A stretch of 64,000 nt of DNA from assembly GCF_002849715.1 (NCBI RefSeq), contig NZ_CP018863.1, positions 2,666,001-2,730,000 of the forward strand, in the 5' to 3' direction. This stretch comes from Arthrobacter crystallopoietes. Its GTDB lineage: Bacteria > Actinomycetota > Actinomycetes > Actinomycetales > Micrococcaceae. The notes under the pieces were generated by a model, which did no database searches, was not told the DNA's origin, and was given only the letters and a program-made list of their open reading frames with translations. A program made the translations under genes and the position numbers. The stretch's first letter is position 1, and each line of letters opens with the position of its first letter. Shown here piece by piece: positions 53,111 to 60,940 of the stretch.

Positions 53111-54190
53111 TCAAGCGCTCTTCAGGCACGGGCTCGCGGCGTTGAGCGTGCGGTGGACGCGTCGGGCTAGGTAGCGTTTGATGCATCGGCGGATTTCCCG
53201 GTCGGTGCGTCCTTCTGTTCGCCGTTTCTCCACGTATCTCCGGGTCTCCTCGTCGTGGGTCATCTTGGTGAGAGCGACCATGTGGAGAGCGCGGTTCAGG
53301 TTTCTGTCTCCGCCTCGGTTCAGGCGGTGCCGGACGGTGTTTCCTGAGGAAGCGGGGATAGGATTCACGCCGGCCAGGGAGGCGTAGGCCGCCTCGTTCC
53401 GAACCCGTCCCTGATGGGACCAGGCGGTGAGGCAGGTCGCTGCAGTGACGGACCCAAAGCCCTTTTCATGCAGCAGGGGTGCGGCCTCGCTGATCTGTAC
53501 CAGCTCGGTCACTTGCTTGTCATTGGCTTTGAGCTGGTCATCGAGTTCGAGGACACGTTTGGCCAACCGCGTTGCCTCGGTCCGGGCGATGGTCAGGGAC
53601 AGTTCCTCCTCTCGGGCGCGCCACCGCGACGCTTCAGCGATCTGAGCTGCTGAGAGTGCCCTGCGGGCGTCCAATCCCAGATCATTGGTGCGCAGCAGTG
53701 CGGTGAGCGAGTTGACCGAACGGGTGCGCTCGGCGCTCATGGCGTCGCGGGCCGTGACCAGGATCCGCAAGGCCTGGCGCACCCCCTCGTTGAGCCTCGG
53801 GCGGCATAGCTTCGCCTGTGGCAGCGGCAACGCGGCTGCGGCAATGTGGTGCGCATCGAGGGCATCGGATTTGCCGACGCCGTGGCGTTTCTTCGCGTCC
53901 ATTCGCGGAGCCTCGGCCACCGGGTAACCCTCGGCGGCGACAGCGCCGGCCAGGACGGCTCCGTAAGATGCGGCGCCTTCGATCACCCACAGCGTGTCAG
54001 CGTCTGCGTCGGTGCGGCGGGCCACCCACGCGATGGCCCTGTTGATGCCGGCAGACGTCGTTGGGAAGTCTCGGGTATCGATCAGCTCGCCGGTCCTGGC
54101 TGCAAGGATCGCGTAGACGTGATTGCGGGCGTGGGTGTCGACGCCCACGACAAACGGGTAGGAATGCGCGACGATAGAAATGGCGGTCAC
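53111..54190 (-). CDS. IS110-family transposase (DEDD recombinase)
   Basis: A 359-residue full-length transposase. The N-terminal RuvC-like DEDD domain shows Asp18 (VVGVDTHARNH), Glu71 (LWVIEGAASYG), and Asp109 and Asp112 (GKSDALDAHH). A coiled-coil linker follows, and the C-terminal Transposase_20 domain has ASLAGVNPIPASSGN (catalytic Ser near 281) and LNRGGDRNLNRALH. All key residues are present, so it looks active. The start is GTG 54190 with GGAAAGG upstream. IS110 recombinases are guided by an RNA encoded in the non-coding end. Confidence 0.95.
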   Translation of the reverse strand: MTAISIVAHSYPFVVGVDTHARNHVYAILAARTGELIDTRDFPTTSAGINRAIAWVARRTDADADTLWVIEGAASYGAVLAGAVAAEGYPVAEAPRMDAKKRHGVGKSDALDAHHIAAAALPLPQAKLCRPRLNEGVRQALRILVTARDAMSAERTRSVNSLTALLRTNDLGLDARRALSAAQIAEASRWRAREEELSLTIARTEATRLAKRVLELDDQLKANDKQVTELVQISEAAPLLHEKGFGSVTAATCLTAWSHQGRVRNEAAYASLAGVNPIPASSGNTVRHRLNRGGDRNLNRALHMVALTKMTHDEETRRYVEKRRTEGRTDREIRRCIKRYLARRVHRTLNAASPCLKSA

Positions 54191-54515
54191 GGCACCTTTC
54201 CTCAGTGATGGAGATGGTCAGGCCGCTGTCGGCCGGTACCAGTCCGGGTAGGAAACACATCGGAACAGCACTGTGACGGGTCACGCGCCTCAAGGCGGCG
54301 GACAATCTTCTGATCAAGCTACCGAGGTGGGCCGGACAGGTCCGGCCGGCCCGCGCCACGGATGGACAAGTCGGCGGCAAGACACTTCATGGTCAACGTA
54401 CGCTCGAGTCACATCCATGGCCGGCGGAACGGCCAGTACCCATCCTGCCAGCCAGTCCCAGACCAGCTACAAGAAAGTCTCACAGTCGTACTCTGTTTTT
54501 GTAGGTGGAATCAGC
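54191..54515 (-). ncRNA. Candidate IS110 bridge-RNA region
   Basis: This 325-bp non-coding stretch lies upstream of the transposase start within the element, where IS110-group elements encode their bridge RNA. It contains two GC-rich dyads: GGCCGGAC / GTCCGGCC at 54330-54347 and GGCCG / CGGCC at 54420-54434. No open frame with coding features is present. Assignment rests on position and family knowledge; loop sequences matching target and donor were not verified. Confidence 0.4.
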
Positions 54516-54522
54516 GCTGGAG

Positions 54523-55008
54523 TTATGCCGTCCGCGCCCCGGCGAGCAGTTCGTCCAGCCGTTCGTAGCCCTCGGTCATGCCGCCTTCCATGCCGGACTG
54601 GGCCATGCCGTCGCGGGCCTCCTGGTTGGGGTAGACGGAGTGGCCGATGAGCTTGCAGCGGCCGCCGCCGAGGTCCTCGAAGGTCATGAACTCGATGCTG
54701 ACGACGTCCGGGTAGCCGCCGAACTCGAAGGTCTGAACGGCGAACTCGTTATCGCGCACCGTGTGGAAGACGCCGGAGAAGGAGTAGGCGACGCCGTCCG
54801 GGCCGGTGTGCAGGTAGCTGTAGCTGCCGCCGGTACGGAAATCATAGTGGTCGATGTCCATTTTCAGGCCGCGCGGGCCGAGCCACTGCTTGATCAGCTC
54901 GGGGTCCTTGTGCGCGCGGAAGACGTCCGCGACGGGAAAGTCGAACTCGCGCTCGTAATCGATGAACGGTACGCCTTCGGGGACGGAAAGTTTCAGTGCG
55001 TTGCTCAT
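54523..55008 (-). CDS. SRPBCC/AHSA1-domain protein (copy 1)
   Basis: A 161-residue START-like (AHSA1) domain protein. YEREFDFPVADVFRAHKDPE, WLGPRGLKMDIDHYDFRTGG and MTFEDLGGGRCKLIGHSVYP align with copy 2 at 52515-53045. The stop and C-terminus are intact, so the IS insertion lies beyond it. It overlaps the ArsR gene by four bases. Such ArsR-SRPBCC pairs are frequent and the SRPBCC protein presumably binds a hydrophobic ligand. Confidence 0.92.
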   Translation of the reverse strand: MSNALKLSVPEGVPFIDYEREFDFPVADVFRAHKDPELIKQWLGPRGLKMDIDHYDFRTGGSYSYLHTGPDGVAYSFSGVFHTVRDNEFAVQTFEFGGYPDVVSIEFMTFEDLGGGRCKLIGHSVYPNQEARDGMAQSGMEGGMTEGYERLDELLAGARTA

Positions 55009-55361
55009 GATGGGTCCTTGGTGGTGTGGGTTTTTGCCTGGGATTGGAGCACGGCGTCGAGGCTGCGGAACTGCCCTTCGCGGACCAGTCGGTACTGGTC
55101 GATCCAGGCTGTGAGCGCCTCCAGCCGTGCGGGATTCAGGTGGACGGGCCGGCGTTGGGCGTCGCGGGTGCGCGTGACCAGTTGCGCCTGCTCGAGGACC
55201 TGGATGTGCTTCGAAACCGCCTGCTTGGTGATTTCGAAGGGCTCTGCCAGTTCGTTGACAGTGGCCGGGCCGCGGCTGAGCCGGGCGATGATGCGGCGGC
55301 GGGCCGGGTCGGCGAGGGCCAGGAAGGCCTTGTCGAGGAGGCTGTCGTCGCTGCGGTCCAT
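55005..55361 (-). CDS. ArsR-family transcriptional regulator
   Basis: A 118-residue winged-helix regulator: FLALADPARRRIIARLSRGP, then VNELAEPFEITKQAVSKHIQ and VTRTRDAQRRPVHLNPARLE. Metal-binding Cys residues are absent, so it is not a metal sensor. It is the first gene of the ArsR-SRPBCC operon. An imperfect dyad just upstream is its probable operator. Confidence 0.93.
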   Translation of the reverse strand: MDRSDDSLLDKAFLALADPARRRIIARLSRGPATVNELAEPFEITKQAVSKHIQVLEQAQLVTRTRDAQRRPVHLNPARLEALTAWIDQYRLVREGQFRSLDAVLQSQAKTHTTKDPS

Positions 55362-55381
55362 GGCTTAGTCAACTTCTTTGT

Positions 55382-55403
55382 TTATCAACCTGTTGGTTGT
55401 TAA
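55382..55403. promoter_or_regulatory. Putative ArsR operator
   Basis: TTATCAACC-tgtt-GGTTGTTAA has 9-bp arms with one mismatch, centred about 30 bp upstream of the ArsR start codon. CAACC/GGTTG half-sites are typical for this ArsR group. Confidence 0.55.
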
Positions 55404-55545
55404 CAAACTACTCTCGCAGTGACGGCGGGTCAAGAGGTACGGGCCGTGGAATTTATCCGCCGCGTTGTGATAGACAGCCTGCTTATTGCCTGTCTACTGT
55501 TGCAAGCAGCAGGTGCACGATTTGTTCTTGCAAGGAGGCATGACG

Positions 55546-55782
55546 ATGTCCAGTTCCAACCCCGATCCGGCTGAAGATCACATCACCGGACTTGAGCCCG
55601 GGGGCGGCGTCCCGCCCGGGGAAACACCGCCGGCGGAGGCGCAGACAAATCTGACCCAAGGTCACGCCGAAGGCGGGCCCAAGAGATGGGTGCCATGGGT
55701 TTGGCTCGGCATTATCGGCCTTTCGGCCCTCATTATGGCCCTGCTGTTCCTGGTCTACGCGGGCGTGCTGGCCTTCTCTTAG
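55546..55782 (+). CDS. Small single-span membrane protein
   Basis: A 78-residue protein with an acidic, Pro/Gly-rich N-terminus and one membrane segment near the end (VWLGIIGLSALIMALLFLVY). AAGGAGG seven bases before the ATG at 55546 is a strong ribosome binding site; an ATG six bases earlier is too close. No family is recognised. It ends seven bases before the convergent anti-sigma-like gene. Confidence 0.65.
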   Translation: MSSSNPDPAEDHITGLEPGGGVPPGETPPAEAQTNLTQGHAEGGPKRWVPWVWLGIIGLSALIMALLFLVYAGVLAFS

Positions 55783-55789
55783 CGTTGAC

Positions 55790-56617
55790 TTACCTGCTGC
55801 CGTCCACGGCGGAATCGGGGAGGACCGGAACATCAGGGATCGCGGCGGGATCGGTTTTCTGCGGGACTGCCGGTGGCTTCGGTTCCGCGGGCAGGGGCAG
55901 TTTGTCTTCGCCGGGCTGGTCGTCGAGGTTCTTGGGCAGGACCTTGTCGCCGGGCAATTCGGGCACCGGGAGATTCGGTTGGACGCCGTCCTGGTTCGGT
56001 CTGCCGTCAAGCGAGGGAACACCCTCGCTGCGCGTGGCGCCGTCGTGCTTGCCCGACGGGGATGCGCCGGACCCGGATGTGCCGGCAGAACCGGTTCCGG
56101 ATTCACCGGTCTCCAGCGGTTTGCCGGCGTCGCCGACCTCTCCGGAGCGGGAGCCTGCGGAACCGGTGTCGCTGTCCTCGGCGGGTGTCCGCCGTTCGTT
56201 GCCGGTGTCCGCGTCCGTGCCCTCGCTATCGTCCTGACCGGGGTTAACGGAGGTGGTTTGCTGCACGGGCGAGCCGCCGTCGTCGTTGTTGAAGAAGGAG
56301 GCAACCTGCTGCACCGTCTGGTCCGCGGCGCTGCGGAACTCGGGGCTTGCGGCCGCGACGCCGGTAACGCCGAGCCCGGTGGCGGCGGCAACGGCGACGC
56401 CGATCAGGGCACCCTTGGCCGCCCTGCGCCGCGGGCGCAGGGGAATGACCTTCGGCGACAGAAAGGCGGCCAGCTCGGCAGAAGGAGGAGCGGCGGGGAC
56501 CGAACCGGCGGCGCGCAGTTCCAGCAGCGAGTCCTGCAGCGTGTCCGAGGATGGCACATCCGATTCGTCGAGCAGCTGCCGGAGGAATTCTTCGTCGGTG
56601 GACGCATCGGTCGTCAT
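55790..56617 (-). CDS. Putative membrane anti-sigma factor
   Basis: A 275-residue protein. The cytoplasmic N-terminal 65 residues are followed by one membrane segment (about 68-90, ALIGVAVAAATGLGVTGVAA). The remaining 185 residues are low-complexity Ser/Gly/Asp/Pro-rich and extracytoplasmic. The ATG overlaps the stop of the sigma factor gene by four bases, which is the main basis for calling it anti-sigma. No zinc motif (HxxxCxxC) is present. The tail may be a wall-spanning linker. Confidence 0.65.
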   Translation of the reverse strand: MTTDASTDEEFLRQLLDESDVPSSDTLQDSLLELRAAGSVPAAPPSAELAAFLSPKVIPLRPRRRAAKGALIGVAVAAATGLGVTGVAAASPEFRSAADQTVQQVASFFNNDDGGSPVQQTTSVNPGQDDSEGTDADTGNERRTPAEDSDTGSAGSRSGEVGDAGKPLETGESGTGSAGTSGSGASPSGKHDGATRSEGVPSLDGRPNQDGVQPNLPVPELPGDKVLPKNLDDQPGEDKLPLPAEPKPPAVPQKTDPAAIPDVPVLPDSAVDGSR

Positions 56618-57165
56618 ACCAGTGCCTCCTTCCTTTCAACCAGTGTCTTAAGTTTCAGCAGGCCGCGGCGTTGCAGCTGCTTGATGGAGCCGGTGGACTT
56701 GCCCATGATTTCGGCGACCTGCTCGAGGGAGAGGTCGGCCACGATCCGCAGGAGCAGGACTTCGTGCTGGTCCGGGGGCAATTCCCGCAGCTTCTCCTCG
56801 ACCGTGCTTCCGCCCAGCACTTCCAGTGCCACGGTTTCGGCCGAGTCCGAGGTGCGGGCGTCGGTTTCCGGGTCGTATTCGGAAACATAGGGCTGGCGGG
56901 CACGCTTACGGACTTCGTCGACGTAGCGCGCGTGCGCGACTGAAAAGGCAAAGGTGCGCAGGCCCTGGTAGCCGCCGCGCACCGTGCCGATGCGGGAGAA
57001 AACGGTGAGGAAGACCTCCTGCGCCGATCCTTCCGCATCCTCCATGCCCCGGGCTTTTAGGTAACCGGATACGCCGGGTGCAAGCGTGTAATAGATCTGG
57101 CTGAAGGCTTCCGCGTCGCCGGACTGCGCAGCTGACAGAACGTCATCTGGGAGCGCTTGGGGCAA
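56614..57165 (-). CDS. ECF-type RNA polymerase sigma factor
   Basis: A 183-residue ECF sigma factor. Region 2 contains IYYTLAPGVSGYLKARGMED, then AEGSAQEVFLTVFSRIGTVR and AFSVAHARYVDEVRKRARQP. Region 4 contains LRELPPDQHEVLLLRIVADL and SLEQVAEIMGKSTGSIKQLQ. The start is TTG 57165 with AAGGA six bases upstream; no ATG lies nearby. It is coupled to the membrane protein downstream and lies near two secreted-protein genes that could be its targets. Confidence 0.9.
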   Translation of the reverse strand: MPQALPDDVLSAAQSGDAEAFSQIYYTLAPGVSGYLKARGMEDAEGSAQEVFLTVFSRIGTVRGGYQGLRTFAFSVAHARYVDEVRKRARQPYVSEYDPETDARTSDSAETVALEVLGGSTVEEKLRELPPDQHEVLLLRIVADLSLEQVAEIMGKSTGSIKQLQRRGLLKLKTLVERKEALV

Positions 57166-57236
57166 GGGGTGTCCTTCGATCCTGGGCAGGGGTGCGGAGC
57201 CACCAGTGTAGCCGCCGCACCTCTGCCGCCCGGAAT

Positions 57237-57866
57237 CTACTTTCCGGCTTCAGCCTGGCCGGAAAGGCCGATGCCGGCTTCGACGCCAGCGTCAACGCCC
57301 TTTTCCGAGGCGTCCGCGGAGGCCTCGCCGCGGGCGTCGATGTGAGCCTGCGCCTGGCCGTTGGTGGCCGGAACCTCCGGCGTGGCCGGAATAGCGGGAA
57401 CGGCGGGAACCTCTACGCCATCGACGCCGGGAACCGCGGGCATTGCGGGAGTCGCAGGGCTAACGACGGCGCCGTTGTTGGCCTCCGCGTTCACGTTCAC
57501 CTTCGCGTCGGCCTCCACATCGGCATCAATATCGGCGTCGACATTCGCGTCCGCCCGGCCTTCATCGCTGATGTCCGCATCTGCGTCAACGGCGGCGTCA
57601 GCGTCTGCTTCAACGTTGGCCTCGGCCTCGGCGTCACCGGTGGCGGGCACAGCGGGAGTTGCCGGAACAGCCGGAACAGCATTCTCGACGTCGTCAGTCG
57701 GAACTGCGGGAGTGGCGGGCACTGCCGGAGTGGTGACTGCAGTCGTGTCGGCAGCGTCGGTCAGGGCCGGAGCTGCGACGGCTGCACCCGCACCGCCGAC
57801 GGCGATGATGGCGGCCAGTGCGGCGCCCTTGGCGGGAAGGCTCAGGGAGCGGAAGCGCTTGGTCAT
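57237..57866 (-). CDS. Secreted Ala/Asp/Val/Pro-rich low-complexity protein
   Basis: A 209-residue predicted secreted protein. A signal peptide (SLPAKGAALAAIIAVGGAGA) ends near AVAAPAL. The mature protein alternates VPATPAVPA-type repeats with an acidic core of alternating A-D/A-N-V dipeptides (ADADAAVDADADISDEG), then another VPA block. AGGAGATCC precedes the ATG at 57866. There is no recognised domain and composition is extreme. It is adjacent to an ECF sigma/anti-sigma pair. Confidence 0.75.
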   Translation of the reverse strand: MTKRFRSLSLPAKGAALAAIIAVGGAGAAVAAPALTDAADTTAVTTPAVPATPAVPTDDVENAVPAVPATPAVPATGDAEAEANVEADADAAVDADADISDEGRADANVDADIDADVEADAKVNVNAEANNGAVVSPATPAMPAVPGVDGVEVPAVPAIPATPEVPATNGQAQAHIDARGEASADASEKGVDAGVEAGIGLSGQAEAGK

Positions 57867-58039
57867 GGATCTCCTCATACTCGTCTAGAAGGCGTCGGCG
57901 CTGCGGAAAGAAGTGCTGCGCCTTGCCCGTACACCCAACTAATCGAATGCGGGAGCTGAAAGGTTACGCCTGCCCATAAATTCTTTTGGACGGTCCCAAA
58001 TGCGCGGCAAAGAGCGGTTAGCCAGACCCACTGACAAGC

Positions 58040-58073
58040 CCAAGGGGACGTCCGTGTCCGGACGTCCCCTTGG
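58040..58073 (-). terminator. Hairpin after secreted-protein gene
   Basis: CCAAGGGGACGTCC and GGACGTCCCCTTGG form a perfect 14-bp stem with a 6-nt loop, about 90 bp beyond the stop of the minus-strand gene at 58166. Confidence 0.7.
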
Positions 58074-58165
58074 ATTGACCTCATTGGTTTTTGGTTATGC
58101 CGGAAGTTGGCGTTCACGGCCGCCAGCCTTCCGCTGTCGTAGCAGCGACCAGTCGCAACGCTTGG

Positions 58166-58561
58166 CTAGCAGCTGACGTGCAACGTCCTGCTTGAGTCCC
58201 AGCCGTCCTTGTAGCTGTAGGAGTGTGCCTGGTAGGTCTTGCCGCACTGCAGCTTATTGCCGGACCACTCGAAGTTGCCTTTGCGGGTCTGCAAGTGCTT
58301 ATGCGCGACTACGTTGTACCTACCGTTCTTGTTGATCCTGACCACCTTCACGTAGACCTTCTCGGCCTTGTAATATCTGCCCTTGACTACGAACGTTCCG
58401 TTGTACGTGATGTCCAGATCCAGGCCCGCCCCGAATGAAGCGGTAACGAACGAACTCGGTGCTGCAGCGGTTGCCGGGGCCGAGAAGCCCAGACCGGCGA
58501 GCAAGCCCAGAAGGGTTCCGGCGACCAGGATCAGCAGCCGCCAGGTAATTGGTTTCTTCAT
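58166..58561 (-). CDS. Secreted protein, unknown function
   Basis: A 131-residue secreted protein with a clear signal peptide (LLILVAGTLLGLLAGLGFSA, cleavage near ATAAAP). The mature part is about 98 residues and beta-rich, with TYNGTFVVKGRYYKAEKVYV and SYSYKDGWDSSRTLHVSC, and has two Cys (LQCGK and C-terminal VSC) that could form a disulfide. The fold is not recognised. The ATG at 58561 is chosen because the signal peptide starts there. Confidence 0.7.
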   Translation of the reverse strand: MKKPITWRLLILVAGTLLGLLAGLGFSAPATAAAPSSFVTASFGAGLDLDITYNGTFVVKGRYYKAEKVYVKVVRINKNGRYNVVAHKHLQTRKGNFEWSGNKLQCGKTYQAHSYSYKDGWDSSRTLHVSC

Positions 58562-59083
58562 GATGACTTTGTTCTTTCGCGAACACCGTGTGTAGTACTG
58601 CGAGTCAGGCCAACGGATTGTATCGATGCCCGGAGCCCGCCGGATCCCCGGCGGGCCCAAGCATGTTATTTTTCCCAGCCCCTGGTTTGGACTCCAGCCT
58701 TCTTTGCTCAGCCTCCGCCAAGGGTAAGGCAAACATTAAACGGCGTTAAGGGAACGCGAACAGCCCAACATTGGGGGTTGCGAACTGCCCAAATCTAGGT
58801 AGTCAACCTACGGCTAAACGGCCGCCCTCTTGAAACCCCGAAGCTGGGGGAGTGATTTTTGACCATTCTGGGGAGCCGGAATTTTCCAAGTGTTCAATGT
58901 GAGATCGTGATTGGTCTTGATGTGGAGCCGATGACACCCCGCGTGGAGAACATCGAGGCTGGCCGGACCCGGCTTCCCCCTGACCGACCGGGCCCGGCCC
59001 CTCCGTCCAGTCGGTCCTGACAACCGGGTGCGCCGACTCTGGCGGACAGCATGTAGCGACAGGGTTGTGGCCGAAGGCGTGGA
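58562..59083. other. 522-bp region without a recognisable gene
   Basis: Two GC-rich dyads are visible: GCCCGCCGG-atcc-CCGGCGGGC at 58635-58656, followed by a T-rich run on the plus strand, and GGCCGGACCCGG / CCGGGCCCGGCC (one mismatch) at 58961-58999, a possible terminator for the operon ending at 59084. The middle (58850-58960) is lower in GC than its surroundings and resembles decayed mobile DNA, but no transposase frame is left. No coding frame has convincing features. Confidence 0.5.
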
Positions 59084-59410
59084 TCAAGCAGCCAATGCGA
59101 GGGCCGACGGCGACTGGGCCGGAACCGCTGAGGCGCTGACACTCAGCCGGCATTCGGATTGGGCGGGGTCAATTCTGGTAGGCAATTGGCGCGCCTCGGC
59201 ATAGTGCAGGAGCTGCTCCATGACTTCCGGCAGGACGGTTGCCCGCTTCAGATCGAGGAAAATATCGAGCCCGGGCATGATGGCGTTGGTTCGTTTGGCC
59301 ACGACGTAGAGTGCCTGGACGTTTCGGGCGTCCACTGAGCCTCTGATTTCGATGCGCGCGTGCGAGCATTCCAGGTCCATCTGCACGAGGGCCTTCAATC
59401 TGCTGCTCAC
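59084..59410 (-). CDS. Small STAS-like protein
   Basis: A 108-residue protein from the GTG at 59410, which overlaps the stop of the GNAT gene by four bases. The pattern HARIEIRGSVDARNVQALYV ... GLDIFLDLKRATVLPEVMEQ suggests a STAS-type (anti-sigma-factor antagonist) beta-alpha fold, without the usual phosphorylated Ser/Thr motif. The call is tentative. Coupling to the acetyltransferase suggests a common function. Confidence 0.6.
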   Translation of the reverse strand: MSSRLKALVQMDLECSHARIEIRGSVDARNVQALYVVAKRTNAIMPGLDIFLDLKRATVLPEVMEQLLHYAEARQLPTRIDPAQSECRLSVSASAVPAQSPSALALAA

Positions 59411-59775
59411 CGGGGGCCTGCCTCTGCCAACTCGCGCTGGTCCGAAGGCCAAACGGGCAGCTGTCCTTCCACTGGCTTGCGGAAGCTCTCGCGGTCAGCC
59501 GCGGGCACCAGATTAAAGTAAACGGGATGGGCAAAAATGTGCTTGCGGACTTCATGGCAGAACGGCAGGACCTCAAGCCGGCGGCGGTGCGCATCGGCCA
59601 GCGCCTTCCGGATCAGCCCGGTTCCCAGGCCCTGGCCCCGCTGAGTTTCGTCCACGGCGGTATGGAGAAGCCACAGCTGATCACCCTGCATCTGATAGTG
59701 CAACGATCCCGCTACCGCTCCATCGATGTAGGCATCGAACTGGGACGCTCCAAAATTATTGTGAATCACGTGCAT
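59407..59775 (-). CDS. GNAT-family N-acetyltransferase (NATD1-like)
   Basis: A 122-residue small acetyltransferase. LWLLHTAVDETQRGQGLGTG provides the acetyl-CoA-binding R-G-Q-G-L-G loop, then LIRKALADAHRRRLEVLPFC and FAHPVYFNLV. Proteins of this short type (YidJ/NATD1-like) acetylate small molecules or act as domains. GAGGAG before the ATG at 59775 supports this start over one 21 bp upstream. A TetR-like operator lies about 130 bp upstream. Confidence 0.88.
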   Translation of the reverse strand: MHVIHNNFGASQFDAYIDGAVAGSLHYQMQGDQLWLLHTAVDETQRGQGLGTGLIRKALADAHRRRLEVLPFCHEVRKHIFAHPVYFNLVPAADRESFRKPVEGQLPVWPSDQRELAEAGPR

Positions 59776-59905
59776 GCTTCTCTCCTCACTTTTCACTCCG
59801 GACAGTGGTGAGGCGATCAGTGCCGCTCCTAGCGCTGCGCACCCGTTTCGCCCGGTCCGGATGCGGCAGCGTTAAGGCTGTTGCCCATAGACTGCAATCG
59901 GATTG

Positions 59906-59933
59906 GCTTACGACGTAAGCTAAGCATGCTTAG
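59906..59933. promoter_or_regulatory. TetR-type operator abutting a second palindrome
   Basis: GCTTACGACGTAAGC (59906-59920) matches the dyad at 60834 in both half-sites. The perfect 14-bp palindrome CTAAGCATGCTTAG (59920-59933) shares its last base. The block lies upstream of the GNAT gene and downstream of the TetR gene. Confidence 0.65.
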
Positions 59934-59977
59934 TTATTTCCAGCAAAACGGCATTGGCGGGTCGGTTGCATCAGCGC

Positions 59978-60691
59978 CTAATTCTGGAGCGCCTCCAGCC
60001 GGTCGAGCAGGCTCTCCAGGGCCTCCTCGAATTCCTGTTCTGAACGGTCTTCCGAGAGCCGTTCCTGCAGGCTCTGCAGGAGCGGGTAGTCGCTCAGGTC
60101 CGTGCTCCTCGGCGGCCGGGGCTCTGCTTCATCCACCGGTCCCACGTCGGCACCCATGGCGGCGACTTCCAAGAGCAGATGGCCCAGCAGAAAACTGCTG
60201 AAGGCGCGGTAGGCATCAACGGCGGCCTGATCGGAAAAGCCAGCCGACGTCAGCGCTTTGAGGAAGGATTCGACCCAGCGCAGGCTGCGAAGGGGCGGGC
60301 GTACCCAGGGGGCCTCGGTTGGCCGGGTGGCAATCAGGGGAAACACCTGGGGGTGCGCCAAGGCCAGCCGACGCAGTCCGTGGGCCAGCCGCAGGAGGTA
60401 GTCTTGCCAGCCGTGGCGCGGCTCAGGATAGACCTCCGGGTCCTTGTAGAGTTCGTCGATAACGACCTCGACGATGCCATCGAGCAGGTTTTCCCGGGAC
60501 GGGATATAGCGGTAGAGGGACATCGCCTCGACGCCCAATTCGGTTCCGAGCCGACGCATGGTTAAGTGGCGCGGGCCGAACTGTTCAATAAATTCAGCAC
60601 CGGCCTCGAGAATGCGCTGGCGGTCCAGTCGGGGTTTCTCCGCGGTGGATTTCCCCTTGTCCCCGCCATCGCGCCTTTCGGGTTCGGACAT
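59978..60691 (-). CDS. TetR-family transcriptional regulator (TetR_C-type ligand domain)
   Basis: A 237-residue regulator. The helix-turn-helix spans about residues 25-70: RILEAGAEFIEQFGPRHLTM, then RRLGTELGVEAMSLYRYIPS. The C-terminal domain (about 85-225) resembles the tetracycline-repressor C-terminal type, with RLALAHPQVFPLIATRPTEA. The ATG at 60691 lacks a strong ribosome binding site, but an in-frame one is not closer. Two copies of a 15-bp dyad flank the gene, so it probably regulates itself and the neighbouring small genes. Confidence 0.9.
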   Translation of the reverse strand: MSEPERRDGGDKGKSTAEKPRLDRQRILEAGAEFIEQFGPRHLTMRRLGTELGVEAMSLYRYIPSRENLLDGIVEVVIDELYKDPEVYPEPRHGWQDYLLRLAHGLRRLALAHPQVFPLIATRPTEAPWVRPPLRSLRWVESFLKALTSAGFSDQAAVDAYRAFSSFLLGHLLLEVAAMGADVGPVDEAEPRPPRSTDLSDYPLLQSLQERLSEDRSEQEFEEALESLLDRLEALQN

Positions 60692-60833
60692 CGATCGCTC
60701 CCTCCATGCGTTCTCCCCACCCTACGCCGCGAGAAACTGCTTCGTCACGTGGTCAGTTGCTGAGGGTCTTTTGAGTGGGGATGAGGATCGCTCAGAGAGT
60801 TCGCGCGAGGCTGAAAGGGTTATCCTTCCGAAG

Positions 60834-60848
60834 GCTTACATTGTAAGC
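60834..60848. promoter_or_regulatory. TetR-type operator upstream of TetR gene
   Basis: GCTTACATTGTAAGC is a perfect 6-bp dyad with a 3-bp spacer between the divergent TetR gene and the small gene at 60941. TTACAnTGTAA-type sites are known for TetR regulators with this kind of C-terminal domain. Confidence 0.7.
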
Positions 60849-60940
60849 TGCGGGGAGGCAGCGTCAGCCGGCGGCTGTCCGGCACGCCCGGTTTGGATCC
60901 CGACCCGGCGCCTGCCCGGACCGACTGATTGGATGGGTAA

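Larger units (their letters stand above)
53093..54515 (-). mobile_element. IS110-family insertion sequence (ends approximate)
   Basis: One intact transposase with long upstream non-coding DNA and a very short downstream flank is the IS110-group layout. No terminal inverted repeats are seen, as expected for the family, so both ends are estimates within about 30 bp. It lies between two paralogous SRPBCC genes of one operon and has the same orientation as they do. Confidence 0.8.
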
